63,305 nucleotides of DNA, taken from positions 1-63,305 of the forward strand of contig JACKIG010000020.1 in NCBI GenBank assembly GCA_020638595.1, given 5' to 3'. The notes below the pieces were generated by a model that did not search any database, was not told the origin of the DNA, and saw only the letters and a program-made list of their open reading frames with translations. This stretch comes from Rhodospirillaceae bacterium (GTDB lineage Bacteria > Pseudomonadota > Alphaproteobacteria > DSM-16000 > Inquilinaceae). A program made the translations under genes and the position numbers. Of this stretch, positions 59,732 through 63,305 are shown piece by piece; the stretch's first letter is position 1; each line of letters begins with the position of its first letter.

Positions 59732-60385
59732 TTATTGCCGGGGGCGGGCGATCCGCCGGGCGATACGGGCCATGGCCAGCGGCGCGCGGGCGGTGTGGAG
59801 GTCGCGATCGGCGACGGGTGCCGTCTGGGCCGGGTTCGTCAACGCCGTCAGCACATGATCGCGCCAGGCGCCGTCGATGAACAGGTAGTCCCTGGCATAG
59901 CCCTCCCGCTCGAAGCCCAGTCGCTCCAGCAGCCTGGCCGAGCGGTCGTTGCCGGGGATGTAGTTGGCCATGATTCGATGCAGCCTTATCTCCTCGAAGA
60001 CGAAACGGATGCCAAGCTGCAATGCCTCGCGCATCAGGCCGCGGCCTTCCGCGCCGCCGTCGACGTGATAGCCGAGCAGGCAGGCCTGGAACGGCCCCTT
60101 GACGATGTTGGAGAAGTTGGCCTGGGCGATCAGCGGCGCGTCCGCGGCGGTGCCGTGGCGCACGATCAGACGCATCGCCTGTTCCTTGTCATACAGCCAC
60201 TGCGCCGCCGTCACCCACCGCGCCCAATAGTCCGGGGTCAGGAACGTCTCGGGCACCGGCGGCATCCATCGCTTCAGCCGGTCCAGGTTGCGCCGATGGA
60301 ACTCCAGCAGGTCGCCGGCGTCGGCGTCGTCGGCCAGGCTGACGCGCACGCGCGCACCGAACAGAAGGGGGGGTGGGGGCGGCAT
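59732..60385 (-). CDS. GNAT-family N-acetyltransferase (RimJ-like)
   Basis: A 217-residue acetyltransferase. It has ADDADAGDLLEFHRRNLDRL, ANFSNIVKGPFQACLLGYHV, the acetyl-CoA segment GAEGRGLMREALQLG and the RimJ/RimL-like NDRSARLLERLGFEREGYARDY. It would acetylate an amine, possibly a protein N-terminus or an antibiotic. It lies 13 bp after carA and 118 bp before carB, apparently in the same operon. A C-terminal basic tail of ~25 residues is unusual for the family. Confidence 0.85.
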   Translation of the reverse strand: MPPPPPLLFGARVRVSLADDADAGDLLEFHRRNLDRLKRWMPPVPETFLTPDYWARWVTAAQWLYDKEQAMRLIVRHGTAADAPLIAQANFSNIVKGPFQACLLGYHVDGGAEGRGLMREALQLGIRFVFEEIRLHRIMANYIPGNDRSARLLERLGFEREGYARDYLFIDGAWRDHVLTALTNPAQTAPVADRDLHTARAPLAMARIARRIARPRQ

Positions 60386-60398
60386 GGCGGCTGTCGCT

Positions 60399-61586
60399 TC
60401 AGCCGGCCTTCGCCGCGTCGATCTGGCCGACGAACCGGTCGAAGAGGTAGTGGCTGTCCATCGGTCCGGGGGACGCCTCGGGATGGTACTGCACCGAGAA
60501 GATCGGCCGTCCCTTCACGCGCAGGCCCTCGTTCGTTCCGTCGAACAGGCTGACATGCGTGACCTCGACATCGTCCGGCAGGCTGTCCGGCACCACGACG
60601 AAGCCGTGGTTCTGGCTGGTGATCTCCACCCGGCCGGTCGCCAGGTCCTTCACCGGATGGTTGGCGCCCCGGTGGCCCTGATGCATCTTTTCCGTCCGCG
60701 CGCCCAGGGCCAGGGCCAGCATCTGGTGGCCCAGGCAGATGCCGAAGATCGGCTTGCCCGTCGCCATCAGGGCGCGGATCGCCGGCACGGCATAGCGCCC
60801 CGTCGCCGCCGGGTCGCCCGGCCCGTTGGACAGGAAGATGCCGTCGGGGTCGTGGCGCAGGATCTCCTCCGCCGTCGCCGTCGCCGGCACGATCGTCACG
60901 GCACAACCGGCCGAGGCCAGGCAGCGCAGGATGTTGCGCTTGGCGCCATAGTCGATGGCGACGACTCGGCGCTGCGGCGTTTCCAGCCGGCCGTAGCCGG
61001 ACCCCAGCCGCCAGCGCGTCTCGTCCCATTGCTCGGTCTGGCGGCGCGTCACCTCGATGGCCAGGTCCATGCCTGCCAGGCCCGGCCAGTCCCCCGCCTG
61101 GCGGCGCAGCGCCGGGATGTCGAAGATGCCGTCGGGGTGATGGGCGACGACGCCGCTGGGCGCCCCGCCGTCGCGGATGCGGCGGGTCAGCCGGCGGGTG
61201 TCGATGCCGGCGATGCCCACCAGGTCGTTGGCCTTCAGCCAGTCGTCCAGGTGGCGGCTGGCGCGCCAGTTCGACGGCTCGGTGATGTCCGCGCGCAGCA
61301 CCAGGCCGCGGGCCGACGGCGTGGTCGTTTCCACATCCTCGGCATTGGCGCCGACATTGCCGATATGCGGAAAGGTGAAGCTGATGATCTGCCCGGCATA
61401 GGACGGGTCGGTCAGGATCTCCTGATAGCCGGTCATCGACGTGTTGAAGCAGACCTCGCCGACGGCGGACCCGGCCGCCCCCAGCCCGCGCCCCCACATC
61501 ACCGCGCCGTCGGCCAGCACCAGCGCAGCGGTGGCGCCCGGCGGCGCCTTGGGGGGTGGGCTCGACCCCGTTTGCATACTGGACAT
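60399..61586 (-). CDS. carA: Carbamoyl-phosphate synthase small subunit
   Basis: A 395-residue glutamine amidotransferase subunit that supplies ammonia to CarB. The nucleophile is in GICLGHQMLALALGA, with His/Glu in FSVQYHPEASPGPMDS. The N-terminal domain begins AALVLADGAVMWGRGLGA. The ATG at 61586 follows a CAGGGA site; MQTG at 61577 is an alternative start. It is transcribed divergently from the yqeY gene. Confidence 0.96.
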   Translation of the reverse strand: MSSMQTGSSPPPKAPPGATAALVLADGAVMWGRGLGAAGSAVGEVCFNTSMTGYQEILTDPSYAGQIISFTFPHIGNVGANAEDVETTTPSARGLVLRADITEPSNWRASRHLDDWLKANDLVGIAGIDTRRLTRRIRDGGAPSGVVAHHPDGIFDIPALRRQAGDWPGLAGMDLAIEVTRRQTEQWDETRWRLGSGYGRLETPQRRVVAIDYGAKRNILRCLASAGCAVTIVPATATAEEILRHDPDGIFLSNGPGDPAATGRYAVPAIRALMATGKPIFGICLGHQMLALALGARTEKMHQGHRGANHPVKDLATGRVEITSQNHGFVVVPDSLPDDVEVTHVSLFDGTNEGLRVKGRPIFSVQYHPEASPGPMDSHYLFDRFVGQIDAAKAG

Positions 61587-61801
61587 TCCCTGATCAGGCT
61601 TTCAATCTAGCTGCGAAGGCTGCCCGGTTGGGGACCGCCTTCGGGAAGGGCGGCGGACCTCCTGGAAGAGGCCAAGCGAAAGAGGCCAAGCGACAGAGGC
61701 CATACGCCGGCACCGCACCACAACACTAACCGACGAACAATCGGCCGCGCCAGTGGGACGGCCGTCATTCTTCGTGCGTCGCGACAGGAGGGTGTCCGAC
61801 C

Positions 61802-62257
61802 ATGCTGCGCAAGCGGATCAACGAAGCGCTGAAGGAAGCGATGAAGGCCAAGCGGCAGCGGGCGGTGTCGACGCTGCGGCTGATCCTCGCCGCGCTGAAG
61901 GACCGGGATATCGCGGCCCGCGCAAAAGGCAATACCGAGGGTCTCGGCGACGGCGAGATCACGGGCCTCTTGCAGACGATGATCCGCCAGCGGCGCGAGA
62001 GCATCGCGCTGTACGAGCAGGGCGGCCGGCTGGAGCTGGCCGAGGCGGAGCGCGAGGAGATCGAGGTGATCGAGGGCTTCCTGCCCCGGCAGATGGGCGA
62101 GGATGAGATGCGCCAGGCCGTGGCCGGCGTGATCGCCGAAATCGGTGCCGCGGGCCTGAAGGACATGGGGCGCACCATGGCGGAACTGCGCACGCGCTTC
62201 GGCGGGCAGATGGATTTCGGCAAGGCCAGCGGCGTCGTCAAGGCATCGCTGGGCTGA
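61802..62257 (+). CDS. GatB/YqeY domain protein
   Basis: A 151-residue YqeY-family protein, related to the C-terminal tRNA-binding domain of GatB. It starts LRKRINEALKEAMKAKRQRAVSTLRLILAALKD and continues with IEGFLPRQMGEDEMRQAV and GLKDMGRTMAELRTRF. The exact function is unknown. In many alphaproteobacteria this gene precedes dnaG and rpoD, which is not the case here. Confidence 0.9.
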   Translation: MLRKRINEALKEAMKAKRQRAVSTLRLILAALKDRDIAARAKGNTEGLGDGEITGLLQTMIRQRRESIALYEQGGRLELAEAEREEIEVIEGFLPRQMGEDEMRQAVAGVIAEIGAAGLKDMGRTMAELRTRFGGQMDFGKASGVVKASLG

Positions 62258-62459
62258 CGCCGGGACTGTCCGCGCCGCCCGTACCCCTGGGGCCGCCGCG
62301 GCCCGGGCGTACGCCGTGGTGTCGCCACATTGGCGCAGCATGAAGACGCGTACCCGCCCGCGAACACTGCCGCGCGGCGGCGCCTTGGGGGGCGTGCCGC
62401 GGCCGGCGGTTTGGCCGGGCCGGACGTGCCGCCCCCGCAACCGGGGGAAACAAACACCG

Positions 62460-63305
62460 ATGGCGAGATTTCAAGGGGCGCTCCTGGGTGCCACGGCGCT
62501 GGGCCTGGGGCTCAGCGCCGGCTCGGCCCTGGCCGATGACCTGGAACTGCGGCGCGTAATGCTGTCGACCGGCGGCGTCGGCTATTTCGAGTACGAGGCG
62601 ACGGTCGACGGCGATGCCGATCTCAACCTCAGCGTGCGCCTGGACCAGGTCAACGATGTGCTCAAGAGCATCGTCGTCTACGACGACCAGGGCGGTATCG
62701 GCGAGATCAGCCTGCCCGGTCTGGAGCCCCTGTCGGACGTCTTCCGCGAACTGCCCTTCGACCAGTCTGCCCTGGCGTCGCCGGTGGCGCTGCTGAACGC
62801 GCTGCGCGGCGCGGAGGTCGAGAGCTTCGGGTCCCGTGCCATCCGCGGGCGCATCATCGCGGTGGAGCAGGAGGTACAGGAAACCGGCGACGGCGGCATC
62901 GTCTACCACAACCGCTTGAGCCTGCTGACCGATCTCGGCATCCAGCAGCTGGTGCTGGAACAGTCCGACGCCGTGCGCTTCGTCGACCCGGAGCTTCAGG
63001 CGGCGGTGAGCGAAGCGCTGGCAGCCCTCGCCGAGAACAACGCCCAGGACCGGCGCGAGCTTTCCGTGTCCACCAGCGGCGACACCCAGCGGGCCGTCCG
63101 CGTCGCCTATGTGGTCGAAGCGCCCTTGTGGAAGGGCAGCTATCGGCTGACCCTGTCGGACGATCCCGCGGTGACGACGGCGGATGTCCAGGGCTGGGCG
63201 GTGCTGGAGAACCTCAGCGGGGAAGACTGGGATGACGTCGATCTCACCGTCGTCTCCGGCAACCCGGTGACGTTCCGCCAGGCGCTCTATACCGCCTACT
63301 ATGTC
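62460..63305 (+). CDS. DUF4139-domain exported protein, 3' truncated by window edge
   Basis: 282 codons are seen with no stop before the window ends. A signal peptide (ALLGATALGLGLSAGSALA) is followed by an N-terminal region starting LELRRVMLSTGGVGYFEYEA. The DUF4139 pattern begins near LWKGSYRLTL and WAVLENLSGEDWDDVDLT, with the typical VSGNPVTFRQALY. Proteins of this family are periplasmic or outer-membrane beta-rich proteins of unknown role. The ATG at 62460 follows CCGGGGGAAAC. Confidence 0.82.
   Translation, partial: MARFQGALLGATALGLGLSAGSALADDLELRRVMLSTGGVGYFEYEATVDGDADLNLSVRLDQVNDVLKSIVVYDDQGGIGEISLPGLEPLSDVFRELPFDQSALASPVALLNALRGAEVESFGSRAIRGRIIAVEQEVQETGDGGIVYHNRLSLLTDLGIQQLVLEQSDAVRFVDPELQAAVSEALAALAENNAQDRRELSVSTSGDTQRAVRVAYVVEAPLWKGSYRLTLSDDPAVTTADVQGWAVLENLSGEDWDDVDLTVVSGNPVTFRQALYTAYYV

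Noticed and set aside
1..63305. CRISPR arrays, rRNA genes, transposase genes, integrases
   Set aside because: I looked for regularly spaced repeats, conserved rRNA segments and recombinase motifs on both strands and saw none. The only repeats are the REP-like doublets and the tRNA-Gly direct repeat.

Overview
The window is a GC-rich stretch of an alphaproteobacterial chromosome. The pointers are NasS-NasT control of nitrate assimilation, a PrdX-type trans-editing protein, the carA/carB/greA block and a CcmAB heme exporter. A Rhodospirillales-like free-living or marine heterotroph is my guess; no 16S rRNA is present to confirm it. Most genes sit in tight operons with 4-bp ATGA or GTGA overlaps.

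Region by region: 1-2.6 kb is the 3' end of a giant type I-secreted RTX/VWA adhesin. 3.2-12.8 kb is a complete reductive pyrimidine degradation module: beta-ureidopropionase, PreT, PreA, a four-gene ABC importer and dihydropyrimidinase. It should turn uracil or thymine into a beta-amino acid, CO2 and ammonia. 13.0-13.5 kb is a small cytochrome c. 13.7-24.6 kb is a LacI-controlled catabolic cluster: a ribose-type ABC importer, a histidinol-dehydrogenase-like enzyme of the HpsN type, an unknown protein, a metallo-beta-lactamase-fold hydrolase, an L-gulonate-3-dehydrogenase-like enzyme and an SDR. Two LacI-type operators are visible but the substrate is unknown. 24.7-38.2 kb is a complete nitrate assimilation locus: nasT-nasS, nrtA-nrtB-nrtCD, nirB-nirD, nasA and cysG.

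A small island of lower GC (38.28-41.01 kb) follows, inserted at the 3' end of a tRNA-Gly(GCC) gene and bounded by a perfect 61-bp direct repeat. It carries a protein with a DpnII/MboI-like nuclease domain, a divergent unknown gene and no integrase. 41.2-45.7 kb is housekeeping: PrdX, CnoX-like thioredoxin, a Lon-N domain protein, an UPF0434 protein, a DUF971 protein and ccmA-ccmB. 46.0-51.4 kb holds a CoA-transferase/SMP-30/IclR operon, a ComB-like phosphatase and a divergent AKR/TetR pair. 51.4-55.2 kb holds a two-component system, an EF-hand protein and cysH. 55.8-61.6 kb is carA-GNAT-carB-greA on the minus strand. The window ends with a YqeY protein and a truncated DUF4139 protein.

The unifying theme of the first 38 kb is nitrogen scavenging. 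I find sigma-54 (-24/-12) promoter matches upstream of the pyrimidine catabolic operon, the pyrimidine transporter operon, nasTS and the nitrate operon. The nitrate operon also has a transcribed leader ending in a terminator, as expected for NasT antitermination. All functional calls rest on reading motifs in the sequence; no database search was run.
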